Positions 49,301-61,100 of a stretch of 64,000 bases of DNA are shown in pieces (the stretch's first letter is position 1; every line of letters starts with the position of its first letter). A program made the translations under genes and the position numbers. The notes under the pieces are model-generated. The model searched no databases and was not told the DNA's origin. It saw nothing but the letters and a program-made list of their open reading frames with translations. Location: the NCBI GenBank assembly GCA_035578155.1, contig JAPWDM010000005.1, forward strand, positions 49,122,954-49,186,953, read 5' to 3'. This DNA comes from Brachynemurus nebulosus. Its lineage: Eukaryota > Arthropoda > Insecta > Neuroptera > Myrmeleontidae.

Positions 49301-52300
49301 AACATATTACATACCTATTTTGAGTGCAAGATGTATTCAAATAGTTTAAACAATTTTAATCAAAGGTAAATACATTCATCTTTTTCAACAATTTGTTTTT
49401 CGGAATTATTCCTGTTGATGTTAATATCTACATAATATGGCAAGTAGTTATAATTCTACATTATACACATTACATGTATCTTCGACCATATATGTATTAT
49501 AACTATATGGCCAATCCCTATAAGAGGCAGTGGTTCCGATGAAGTGAGACGGATAGACATCGGGTAGAGGCACTTCAGTTGTTTTGCGCAGATGCATCAA
49601 TTAGTGTTTACCGTGTTTACTGTTCAGATTGGTTCATATTACCACCAAAAAAGTCGCATTTGCGCAAAACGAACAAAATACTTCCAAATCTGCACCGTGA
49701 TGTTGGGATGTTTTTTCATATCCATTTGGCTATATATGTATACTACATATATGTCTTCGACACGCATCACCAAATTTCTTGATGCATTGTTTTGACGCAT
49801 CAAATGCAAAAATGTACTTTTGATTTTTCGTTGTGATGCGTCTGATGCGTTTTTGAACTTTTGACTCTGCCTCATGCAAGCAGTGATGCATTTTTGAAGT
49901 TAGCCAAATTCATTTCATATTTCCCACCAAAGTTTTTATATACACCACGACCCAGAATATTATATATAATATAGACCTTTACTATTATCCTGAGAAGGAG
50001 ACAAGGATCATCTTTGGGGATTTACTTTATAATGCCATTCTAGATCTTTGCATGGAAATTCATCAAAATCTGACCAGTAGAAACAGGAGTGGGATCTAAT
50101 GGGTTAAAGTGTATAATGTGACTAAAAAGCCAGAGAAAGTAAAAATTTCGTAAAGAAGTTGAAATTCAAATTTTTGTTCTGATGGAAAGTTACATTTCCA
50201 AATTTTCTAAAAATTTAATCATTTTTAGGGTTCCGTAAAAAATAAAAAAACAGAACCTCTATAGTGAGATTCTAGTGTCCGTCCGTATATCACAGCCATT
50301 TTACTCAATAACCCATTACTGCTATTGAATTGAAATTTGGTACACTGATAGAAGTCGTGTTTGTCTACATCTATTCCAGGTGAAATAATTTTAGAAACTT
50401 TTTATTTTTATTCGAAAAGGGGCTAGAAATAGGGGGTTGAAATTTAAAAGTGCGATACCAAGGTTAAGTGGGATATCATTTAAAAGCGCTTTGTTTACCC
50501 ATTTCTAAACGACTTTTTTAAAATTTTAAGTTGCGTTGGTTTTTAAGTTATGGTCAAACATGTGCGAAAAAATACCGTTCTACCTCTCTTATCTCCGAAG
50601 TTTCCGAACTGAAAAATTTGAAAAATTCATACGAATAGGAGATTCCATACACATATATTACAGGAAAAATAAAACAAACTTCCAAATGTTTATAGTTTTT
50701 TGGAGGAAATGGAAAAATTTTGACTGGAGTTTCAAGAACCGTATACCTCCGATTGAGCTGAAATTTTATTTACATAATCTTTTTGGCTAAGGAAATTACC
50801 CCCTAAGTGAATTTTTGACGACACGGACCGGAAGTTGTATATCTAAGAGTCCAAAGTAGGAAAAATTAGTATAAGGGATACAGAAACATATATTATCGGA
50901 TGCCTACGACTGAACTGAAACTTCATTTGTACATATTATACTCTTTTTGGCCTAAAAAACTACTTCCTAAACTAGTTTTAAGAAACACGGACAGGAAGTG
51001 TATTTTTTAACCCTTTAAATACACATATTATACAGTATCAGTTCTTATGAATATAACTGTCATTTATTTAAACCAGTGTTTTTTAACCTTTTCCATGGCG
51101 CGACCCCCTCAGTATGGAAAAATATTTCGCGACCCCCTACCCTCCGCTATTACCAACTTTTTATTTTTTTATGTTATAAATATCGAATCCGTTCATCATT
51201 ATTAATTATTTTCATAGTTAGGTATCGATTAAATACGTAATTAAAGACTTGAAACAGGCGTATTTTTATATCGACATCAAAATTGACGACTTATAGTAGC
51301 TTCTGAAGGCGCATGTGGCGTAAAAAGTGACATGCGCACGCACGACGGTCGTCACCGTTTAACACTTCCGAGAGTAATCCATTTGAATTCTTTGAATTGT
51401 GAACTCGCGTTAGTGTTTAAATTTATGGAATTGCCTTGTTTAGTAGTTGCTCACTTATTATTGTCTAATATTCAAAATTCTATGCTCATTGTAATTATTG
51501 AAAATGGAAAAGTTTTTGGAAACATATGCACAACCGTCAACTTCAAGTTCCAATGACAGTAATAAAACAAAACCAAAGAAAAAGTGTCTATATGACGACA
51601 ATTATTTAAAATTCGGATTTACTGTTATTGAAAATAAGTCGCAATTTTGAAACTTTATCGCGCAAAAGTATGAAACTCTCATATTAATGTAACCATTAAT
51701 TAACCTTCTCTTTATTAAATATCATATATTGAACTAGAGTGTTTTTATTTTTAAAGTACTGCGACCCTTTTAGAAAGGCTTCGCCCCCCCCCCCTCCAGG
51801 TTGAAAAACATTGATTTAAACAGACTGTATAATATACACAGATAATATAGAATATAGATATAACACAAATATTATACGGAACCCTCGGTGCGCGAATCAG
51901 ACTCGTACTTACCGAACTTGTTTAATTTTTTTTTTCAAAATTATAATTTTTTTTGTCTGATTACTTAAAAAAATAATTTTAGCAATTTGCACAATATTAG
52001 CCATTTTTGCTACTAATTAGAAAAGTAACTGAAACCTAAAATACTATTGTTTCTTTAGCTGCAAATCCGACTGCAACCGCTGAACAAGGTAAACCCGGTG
52101 GCAGCAAATATATTCCACCCAGTTTACGTGATGGAGCCGTTAAACGTAGCGACAATCCAAATATGCCACGACGTGACGATTCAGCGGCTATCCGTATCTC
52201 TAATCTTAGTGAATCAACCACTGAGCAAGATATTGAAGAACTTGTGCGACCATTTGGACCAATTCATAGAATCTTTTTGGCTAAAGAAAAAGCAACGAAT

Positions 52301-52444
52301 TTATGCAAAGGATTTGCTTATGTTCATTTCAAGTTTCGTAAGGATGCGGCAGATGCCATTGCTAGTTTGCACGGTCATGGATACGATCATTTAATTCTTA
52401 GTGTTGATTGGTCAAAGCCTATACCGTCACATTTTAATCAGTAA
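45858..52444 (+). CDS. eIF3g: Translation initiation factor eIF3 subunit G (2 coding exons)
   Basis: Exons 45858-46341 and 52059-52444 join in frame to 870 nt, or 289 aa. The N-terminal half (SWADEVELEGGALPPP, then TEYKYNEDDKKVKIVRTYK) is the eIF3g N-domain. A zinc knuckle follows with C130, C133, H137 and C142. The C-terminus is an RNA-recognition motif (RRM) with RNP2 at residues 206-211 (IRISNL) and RNP1 at 245-252 (KGFAYVHF). Family knowledge: eIF3g sits with eIF3b and eIF3i in the peripheral eIF3 module and helps scanning and re-initiation. A splice acceptor (AATTTCAG) ends one base before the ATG, so at least one 5' UTR exon lies upstream. The single coding intron is 5.7 kb and packed with transposons. 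The length is normal for insects. Confidence 0.96.
47371..48310 (-). mobile_element. mariner element, internally deleted (940 bp)
   Basis: The 29-bp ends CGAGGTGTGTTCAAAAAGTA (then AGGTGACTT) and inverse differ at one position and are flanked by TA (47369-47370 and 48311-48312). Full mariners are about 1.3 kb, so roughly a quarter is missing from the transposase middle. Confidence 0.92.
47425..48110 (-). pseudogene. Broken mariner transposase
   Basis: The C-terminal 97 codons (47425-47718) are open and contain YSSDLAPCDFFLFPKLK, which carries the third catalytic Asp of the mariner D,D34D triad. Upstream, a frameshifted part shows NSWLFHHD (the second Asp block) and VLGNRRITIREAA from the N-terminal helix-turn-helix region. 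The first catalytic block is deleted. Stops and shifts make it inactive. Confidence 0.85.
49009..49905. mobile_element. GATGC-rich TIR element (about 900 bp) in the eIF3g intron
   Basis: TAACTTCAAAAATG at the left tip is inverted at the right (CATTTTTGAAGTTAG), and both sides repeat GATGCGTCTGATGC-like motifs. The small overlapping frames at 49579-49875 show no known domain. No clear target duplication. Confidence 0.5.
51074..51813 (+). mobile_element. hAT (Buster-like) element, internally deleted (740 bp)
   Basis: The ends CAGTGTTTTTTAACC and GGTTGAAAAACATTG are flanked by the exact 8-bp duplication ATTTAAAC (51066-51073 and 51814-51821). Sub-terminal GCGACCCCC motifs lie near both ends. 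It retains the first codons of a ZBED-type transposase. Confidence 0.9.
51504..51650 (+). pseudogene. N-terminus of a ZBED5/FAM200-like hAT protein, 48 aa
   Basis: The frame reads MEKFLETYAQPSTSSSNDSN, then KTKPKKKCLYDDNYLKFGFT and VIENKSQF-stop. The basic KKK followed by Y-x-x-NYLKFGFT is the entry to the BED-like region of Buster-type hAT transposases and the related ZBED5/FAM200 proteins. The zinc finger and catalytic core are deleted. Confidence 0.6.
52059..52444 (+). CDS. eIF3g: eIF3g coding exon 2 (RRM)
   Basis: The acceptor TTTCTTTAG ends at 52058. The exon encodes GGSKYIPPSLRDGAVKR and the RRM, ending HFNQ-stop at 52442-52444. An out-of-frame open frame (52098-52394) overlaps it and is a shadow. 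Confidence 0.95.
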
Positions 52445-52474
52445 TATGTTAAAATTGTGTATACATTTTTTAAA

Positions 52475-52480
52475 AATAAA
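52475..52480 (+). terminator. Candidate polyadenylation signal of eIF3g
   Basis: AATAAA lies 31 bases after the eIF3g stop codon. Its distance is plausible for a short 3' UTR. Confidence 0.5.
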
Positions 52481-54484
52481 TTTTTATGGGTGTAAAAGTT
52501 TTTTTTTATGTTTTTATTTAGTACCCAAATTTTGAAATTAGTAAAATGAATGACTCTGAAAAATACTTACGTCTTTCAAGGTCTTTAGTCTCAGCTTAAA
52601 TATAAATAGGTAATTCTCTCCCAAAGTGAAACACCCAAAAACTCATAGTTTCAAATTTTTGGTGATTGTTACTATCTTTTTTTTTATTATAATCTATAAG
52701 AAAGTGTTGGGTACTTGTGCTGGGCTGTAAGTTGCGATATCAGTTTGCTTCAGTAGAGTACATGTGGGTGAAGTGACCCACGTGTAGAACTTTGTACTAA
52801 AATCATGTTTCTTGTTTATCTCCGAATCAATTTATTGTGATAGAAAACACGAAAATAATATTAATCAATTGTGCATTTAATAAGTAAGTAGCATACCTAA
52901 ATTCGTTCCCATAAACCCAATTCTGATTGAACACAAATTGATTTGATCGTTTATATTTATATTACTATAGTTATGTAAATGAAGTAAAAAATAAACCTAT
53001 TGGCGACGCAAAGGTTACCCGCACGCCTCTAGTGGTAAAATTAGAACTACTATCAAGTAAAAATATACGTATACGTTCAATTGGCATAGAAATATGTATT
53101 ATGCAAATTATGTGCGGATTACTAGATTTCATCTCACCAACTAAACGTGTACGAGTGAGAGTCTTTACGTCGGCAATTGGTGGCGCAAAGTTACCGGCAT
53201 AATGTTGCCCACATGTACAAAATTATTATATGGAAAATTTCAGTTGAAAATAAACTCTGTGAATGAAATGCACAGTTGCTCTTGTTTTTTATATTATAAA
53301 GTTACAATTGTAATGATAAAAAGAATATTATGTGATTTTTATTTAGTCTTCGTAAATCTTTTGAAATAGAACCGTTGTGACCTTACTACTTTTGGTATAA
53401 AACCTACTTTGTGGTATAGAACCGCTATAACCTTCCTACATTTGGTATGAAACTGTTGTGACCTCGTTACTTTTGGTACAGAAATTTTATAGATAAAATT
53501 ACTGAAGAAGTAAATAAATCTTGACTAACGGTAGGTCCGAAGTAATATTTTATTATCTTTATCTAGAAAAAGATCTTTCTGTAAATACAATGGTAATAGT
53601 TTAATCTGTTCAAGTTAATTTGTACATATTTTTAAATAAATATTGTAATAAATATTTATAATAATAAATAAATAATAATAATATAATTATAATATTGTAA
53701 TAAATATTTATAAAATTGTGATTTTAGAGCACAAAACCCGACGGCAAATTTTTATTTCATAGATCAATATCGTCTTTCAAAGGTCACATTTAAGTTTTTG
53801 ATTTTACATAATCAGTCAGCGGCGCGGGGCCTTCAGAAACGCAAGGCCTAGTGCGGTTGCACCATTTGTACCGCCCTCGGGCTGACTCTGTTCATAGCTC
53901 GTTGTAGCTGCAATAAATTGTCAATATAGGCTGCGTTCGGTTTTATTAATTGATCGTCAGTCATGTTGTAATTTGATCAACTGACTGTCATTTTAATGTA
54001 TATGACAATTTATTGCAAATTCATCAGTTGATTACGCTGACAGGTTGAGTGAGTTAATGCAGGATCGGTATAATCTACAAGAATTTTGCGCATGACGATG
54101 AAACTGACAATTTGTTAATTCAAATGTTACACAGGTTATATTGACAACAAAAATGGCAGACATTTTGAGTGCCTTCGTTGGCCTCACAGATGAGACAGAT
54201 CAAGCCTACGTACCAAAAAGTGTGATTCGAAAGTTGCAATAAGTAGCAATTTATACTGCTGACTGGTTAGTCGTCCATCGACTCTTCAAGCGTACACTTG
54301 CATTGTTAAGTTGTGGCCACAGTGGTGGCTGTTCATTGTTACATTATTAGTAGCAGGTATATGCATAGGGTTGTTCGACTATACGTATGCATTCCCACCT
54401 CGGACCACCGCTGCATACATACAGAGTATTAACACACACAAACATCCACTACCTTACACATACCAACATAAACTCTAAATACGT

Positions 54485-54730
54485 ATATAACCTTCCACCT
54501 CCCTGCCAAGTCTGATGACGTAAAATTCTGATTACAGTCGAGATGCTAACTATCATAATAGTAGTTTGGCCCCTTGGTTGGCCTCATCACTTACTTCTAA
54601 ATGATGTAGGCACATGCGCACACTAATTAAAAACTGCGCGGGAATTGACATTACTAATTCCCGCCCAAGGGGTCAAACTAATATATAATAGGTAGTATTC
54701 TAACTGTAGCCGTCAGGTGACGTAAAATCC
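54485..54730. repeat. Inverted-repeat region around GGCCCCTTGG
   Basis: TAGTAGTTTGGCCCCTTGG at about 54559 pairs with CCAAGGGGTCAAACTA at 54664, with imperfect stem extension. TGACGTAAAAT occurs in direct order at both edges. It resembles a MITE but I cannot fix its limits. Confidence 0.4.
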
Positions 54731-56156
54731 TCCCCATTTCGCATTACTATGTTGTGTAGGTACACACTGTTTGCAGTGGTGTTGGTTTGATGTTTGCTTC
54801 TGTGTGCGTATTCACACACACAACTACAGAACACCTTTTTGGAGCACAGAGCAACGTGTGCAATTCACGTAACAATGTCTAACAATACATTACAATGCAT
54901 TGTGCGTTCGGTGCCCGACACCGACTGACTACATATGCTTTAAGCTGTCACTGACCAACAAATGACTCCAAGCGAGCTACACTTTTTTGATATTAGTTGG
55001 CTTGTTTCCATCCTTTCTTTTTTTCCATAAACATTAAAATTTAAATAAAAAAAATTAGACATACATATTGATATACAAATATATTATGTATTTGAAATAT
55101 GATATTTTGTGATACAAGGCAAATTGTTAACATATTTTTTTTTTAAATTTAAAAATATTTTAATTGAAAAAATAAAACATTATAAATTTGTTTAAAAGCA
55201 CATAATTTTAAGCGATGTATCTTAAAAATAAAGATAAATTTGGCATAAATATTTTTTTTTTACACGAAACCTACATTTTTTCTAGTGCATTTAAAACAGC
55301 AATTACACAGTGAAAATTTGTACAATGTTTTAATTTTTTAAAAATAAATTGCATTCTAAATATAGGGGCAGTGGTACTATAATAAAAGCATGTATGAGTT
55401 TTAATTGTAAAAAAAAATTTTCAATGATTACGTCATGTACAAAAGTGCTAATTAGTCCGGAGTAATTAATTGATGAATAGAAAAATAGTATCTGTATAAA
55501 AAATTTGAATTAATTACTAAAGAATTTGTTCAATAAATTTGAATTTCATTACACATTCATCCGAAATAAATTTTTTTCACAACTGTCAGTCGCTAAAGTA
55601 AGTGCGCCATTTTGTAAATGATAACCTTGCTGTCATTTGAATTCAAGTATAAATATAAAAATACTTTAAAAATACTAATAATAAGGCCTTTATAATTAGT
55701 TAAAGAAAAAATTATGCATTTGAATAAAAAACTATTAACTTATTTTCAAAAATTAGAAAATTTAAAAATACCAAAATTTCTTTAAATAACTATTTATTGT
55801 TTAATGCACTTTGTATATTCACAAAAATAACACTTTTGCACTATTATATGTTTAAATAATTTTTACTAAACTTTTTTTTTGTCGTATACTTGTACAGAAA
55901 AGCTTCTATAAGTGCACCATAAAGGGATTCCAACTATGCGACACTTATGGAAGCATTTATGTATTCGGATATATTTGAAATTATGACTAAATTTGTGATT
56001 ATATATTTTTATTAAACTTAAGGATATAAATATAAATATCTTTTTTTAAATTATTAATAACAAAAAGAAATTTGTTTCTTTTAAATAAATAAAATTGTAA
56101 TAAATAATTTTTAACTACGTAAATTAAATAAAAATTGCACTATGAAAAATAACTAA

Positions 56157-56346
56157 CAACTAAAAGCTAAAATGAAGTTGGTTTTAATTTTTTTTATTTT
56201 AATGAGTTTGGTGAAAGCCACCATTTTAAATTTTTTAGTAACAGTTGTCAAAACCGAGAATATAATATGCGTTTTGGCTTTATTTTTCCCACTGTTTTAT
56301 AAGAAAATATAATTTTTTGGTAACATTCCGTTAGCTTTTAGTTGTT
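56157..56346. mobile_element. Short MITE-like inverted repeat
   Basis: AACAACTAAAAGCTA at 56155 is inverted at the right end (TAGCTTTTAGTTGTT). The centre is AT-rich with no open frame. Confidence 0.4.
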
Positions 56347-57943
56347 TAAGTTTTAATATGAGCTTTCAGTATAGAATGGTCCCTAAACAGGTGATTGTAT
56401 TCTAATGACTAGATGGTCTGAATAAATAATTTAACCTTTATACTGTTTATATAACTTAAAAGTAAATTTTCCTAATTTATTAAAACAATATTTAAATACT
56501 TTAATTTTATACTTTTTTGAACTACAGTGTCAGTAGGAATTTTTGATATGGCACAAAATTTTTGTTTGTTAATTAGTTTTATTCTTATGATAATGTTAAC
56601 ATAATTTTAACCCCTTTAATGGAAGAACATAAAACTCAAACTGTCACACTTGTTATGATACTTAGGTTAGAATATTTAATCTTTCGTTAGAAACTATCAG
56701 GACCAGTGATGAAAATTTGACTAGTAGGCTCTCTCTATAATATTAAATGTAAAATAAAAGTCTATGTAAATAAAAAGATATGAAATGAGAACGATGAACA
56801 TTATCGTTTGGTCAAAAAATATTAACTGTCATAAAAACATTTTGGCATAGATTAAAAAAACTGTCATCACTAACGTTACGTATGGAGTATTACGCTTAAA
56901 GTATTTTAGATTGCCTATAACTCGTCTTAAAAATATGGTATGAATTCGAACAAAACTTTTTTAAACGTTTTCATTGCTTTAATGTGAAACGATGAATACC
57001 TACTCTTTGATTTTTAAAACGTTCTTCCATAAATGAATAGACTTTGTAACAGACTTATACGGTACTAGACTGTATTTAAAATTTGTGTCAAATGTTAAAT
57101 AATTCTATGCATTATCATTAAATATGTCCAATTTTACTGATGAAACAAAAAAAATTTGATAATTGTTTAGAAATTTTATTTTGAAAATGACGTGCTTGAA
57201 CATGACGTAACATTTTGTAGCTAGATATATCGAATTTGATAATTTTCATCGGTGAGGTGAAATTGTGTTTTCTATTGAATATTTCTATTAGCTTATATAT
57301 ATAGTAATAATAATCGGCCAGAATTCTAATAAATACTTGCTTTTACTTTGACATTTTATGAATATAATCAAAGTTTTGAGGTTATAAATATTCACATTGA
57401 TGTTTAATTGCTTCAAACTGTTACGTCACTATAGTAAGGTGTTTTTCCCACCTTTTTCTCATTTAAAATTGTAGGGTTATTTTTTTTGATGACTTTTTAC
57501 AGAATCTGTTGAAATTAAAAAAAAATTACTTAACTGATATGGAAAAACAATGCTTTTAGAATATTTTTGTAACTTCAGTCAAGTACCCTATTCCGAAGAC
57601 TACCTAGTCAGTGTACGTATTCATATATTTTTAATTGCCCACAAAGAGTTAAAGAAAATAATGTTGATCTATTTAAACAGTAGAACGGTTAAATTATTTA
57701 TTAAGTACGGATATAATAAACAATAAAAGAAAAACAATAAACAATTTAAATTTAATATGTACTACATAATTTGCGTTTAAATTCAGTACTAAAAACCAAG
57801 ATATAATTAACCCTGGAAAATCCGGATACATCCATACACATAACACCACATTTATCTTACATAAATATATCATCGTAAGCAACTAAACCATTGATGAATA
57901 AAAAATATACTGACAGTATTGTTATATGGTTTTTTGTATAACA

Positions 57944-58102
57944 CTAGCTCACTTTATGCCGTTTCGATGGTGTTTCCGAGCCGCTACCCGGTGATTGTTT
58001 TATAACACTTGGTGATGCAATTATAACCGGCATACCGCCATTGCACGAATTCAATTCGGATTCAAATGGGTCGCCGTTTATTAAGTCAAAGCCTTCTTGT
58101 TT
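57944..58102 (-). CDS. Rfx: Rfx last coding exon
   Basis: The acceptor TTTTTTAG precedes 52 codons and the stop. The tail is weakly conserved but acidic and polar ([30 protein letters not shown]), as in RFX1/2/3 C-termini. The short open frame and in-phase junction support it. Confidence 0.82.
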   Translation of the reverse strand, partial: KQEGFDLINGDPFESELNSCNGGMPVIIASPSVIKQSPGSGSETPSKRHKVS

Positions 58103-61100
58103 CTAAAAAAATTAAAAAAATCATATTATTTTTTCGGAAAGAAAAAATTGATCTGATGAACTTACGCTTGATTCTGCCATTACTGCTATTGGTGTGATTC
58201 CTGTGGCTTGGGCTACTTGATGTTCAATTAAATAAAACATGTATTCATCGTAAAGTAGTCGAATCAAATGGAATGATCCAAAGCTTGCTGCAGATCGTAG
58301 AGTGAGGTCTCGTATGACCATTGAACTGTTATAAAATAAATCACTTAAGTTAGCTTATACATACAGGGTGTTTCAAGCAACTAAGAACATATAAATTTTA
58401 ACATAGGGAAAATTTGTTATGATCAAGGAGTGCTTTATTTTATTATTATTAAATATTTATCAAAACTTTAAATCATATAACGTCAAAATAATGTTTAAAA
58501 TTAATTAAAAGACAACAGCAGTAAATTTATTGAGATAACTATAAATAAATCTTAATATAATGTTAAAATATTTCTTAACAAATAATACTGATTAGTATTA
58601 TTTCTAACGATCTTTTCCCATGTTAAATTTTGTATGTTCTTACTTCGTTGAAACAGACTGTATATTTTTAAAAGCTTTTATTTAACTTGCTATGTTAGTA
58701 TGTTGGTTTAGATCAAATCTTGGAATCAAAATTTAGACAGGTTCTAATTGAGCTAGAGGTTTCAAATTTTACATACATGTCTAACCTTGATGACAATGCA
58801 ATACTGTATAATTAGTTTTGTCCTAAATCACCCCAAATAAATTTTTTTTTTTTTAGTCCTGTGCAACTTTTTGACATTTCGAATTGTCAAATATTGTCCA
58901 TTGATTTTACACCCACGCAATAGCACATGTTTATTATTGAATTTCTACAAAACTATTGGACCTAATGAAACCAAATTTTAATATATGATACTTCAGCATA
59001 GAATATATCAGAATTTGGCAAAAAATGAATTTTTGAAAAAATGTTACATAACACCTTCATCCACTCATGTCTTCAAATATTAAACTAACTTTTTTTTAAC
59101 GATTTATGGGATTATTTTCAAAAATAAAAAATTAATATTGGGATCTGTCGAATGACGGTAGGACATCTGGTGTTGAAAAATCAGACTATTCTTAAAGTGC
59201 ATTTGCTCAAATGTCATTTATGAGCTGAATTTTGTAGATCTGAAAATACATACAATTGATTTAATTTTTCTAGTTCTCCAGTTATTTTATGACGTTTGTT
59301 ATTTAAATTTGACGTTTGTACACTCTAAATTGTAATATTCACTAACTCATTCACGCATTTTTTCATATTTTAAGCACATTTTAACTGTTTTACAGATGTA
59401 AAATTTTCTCTCCTTCAGCAAAATTCCTTTGCTTCGGACTTGTGTCAACCCAAATACAAACAGTTCTAATATTTATCATTTTTTTTTTAATATAACACTG
59501 ATTACTATAATTATATAAAACTAATGTTAATGTACTTTTTCGTCAGCCATTTTTCTGAAGCTCCGCCCACTTGACAGATCCCAATATACATGCACAACGC
59601 ATTTTAATACAGTTTCCCAAAATTAATCAAACATTCCATAGTTACTGTATCTTTTACTATTTATGAGATCCCGATGCTGAAAATTTTACTACAAGCACCC
59701 AGTTTATGCTATTATCGAGATATATCTCACCTGTAGAATGACCACTTTAACAAAAATTGTCTTGCTGCTTTCGAAAAATTCGGTTTTCCCTCATATGGTT
59801 TCAAGATAGACTGAACAACATTTTTCAACCAAACGGCCCACTGTTCCAATGAATTTTGTTGTTGAAGTGTCAATTTAAAGTCCGCCTCCAATCTCTGGAC
59901 AGTGGCATAATCACACTGACAAACCCAAGATGCTTGTTCTTGTACATTATGAAAATCAACGCGATTCAAATCCGCCAACATTTGAGCAATTTGTTGACCG
60001 TTATGTAAAACGGCCCTTGCAGCTTGAGCCAGATGATTGAGTGACGTGTATCGACGTAAGCTTTGACTGAAAGCGGATACAGCTGAAAGTTTGGCGGCCA
60101 ACATATTTGGCGGGCATCCAGTCATTGCTGACGTTAACCAACTCTCCAGACCTAAAATTGGAAAATTATTTTGCTGGTAAAAATGTTTTTGGTTTAAAGA
60201 TTTATGGTTTTACCTTTGGCAAAATTTCTAATCGCTTGCGTTAAGGAACTTGGAATCGGCCGTAGAACATCCGGTAATAAAATTTGAACTAGATTTTGAT
60301 AAAATTGCATATCTACTTGTCGCATAAATAACTGAATAGGTTCCAGTGCGCAAAGTGCGTACAGTTTTGATCTGGAAAATAAAACGAAATTGAAAGATTC
60401 ACAAAAACTACAAATTAAATAAAAAGTCTGTACTTAGATAAATATTTTTCCTCTTCGCATTCATCCCCGTTATTATTGTCCTGTGCCCGCCAGAATTCTC
60501 TCCACAACGATTCAACCGTGGTAAATTCTAAACTTAACACAGCATCCAAAAATGCTTCACAATGCTCGCGATATATGGACCTTACAAAAATAGGACTCCA
60601 TTAAAAAATTACTAAAAAAAGACAATCGCGTGACTTACTTCAAAGTATCAACATCTTCTAAACTGCAGTCTTCAGGCAACGGTTCATTGAATGGAATGTC
60701 AGGAAAATCAGGTATTGCACCATTGCCCTCACCAAGATACTGATGGTGATGAGTTTGTTCAGAAGAACCGAAACTATCTGATTCTCTTTTAAATCTCGAT
60801 GCATTCTTTCCAGAATTGTGTGATCCACTAGAAGATCCTGATCCCATGTTATTGCCCGCGGAATTTCTAGAGGTTTCGTCCATCATATTTACCAGAGACG
60901 AACCAGGTTTTATACGAATTCCATAATAATGATATTTTGAATTACCTCTACAAATTAATTTGCTAGTTTAAGAAATATTCACAAAAAAAAAACTATAATT
61001 TTGTTATACCTTGTGCCTAATCGTCGAGTTCTTAATCCTAAGAAGACTGATCGGATTAATTTTCCAAATGAAGCGGCATTAACAGGTTCCAATTTGTGAT

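Larger units (their letters stand above)
50227..51885. mobile_element. AGGGTTCCGTA-ended dispersed element, with nested hAT
   Basis: AGGGTTCCGTA at 50227 and TACGGAACCCT ending at 51885 are inverted, followed by CGGTGCGCGAATCAGACTCG. From memory, similar AGGGTTCCGTA..GTGCGCGAGTCCGACTCGC text is a very common repeat in moths and other insects. Part of the left body (about 50300-50420) matches 19700-19860 in inverted order, so the family has another fragment here. No open frame. Confidence 0.6.
52481..57943. other. Gene-free interval between eIF3g and Rfx
   Basis: It contains a GC-richer piece at 53815-53895 (GGCGCGGGGCCTTCAGAAAC; CCGCCCTCGGGCTGACTC) that resembles the end of a degraded hAT-type element, small inverted repeats listed separately, and otherwise AT-rich sequence. 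Three short TGTGACCT..TTTGGTA motifs recur at 53375-53480. Confidence 0.45.

Noticed and set aside
53815..53895. GC-rich segment considered as an rRNA fragment
   Set aside because: It does not match conserved rRNA cores that I know, and it looks more like a degraded transposon end.
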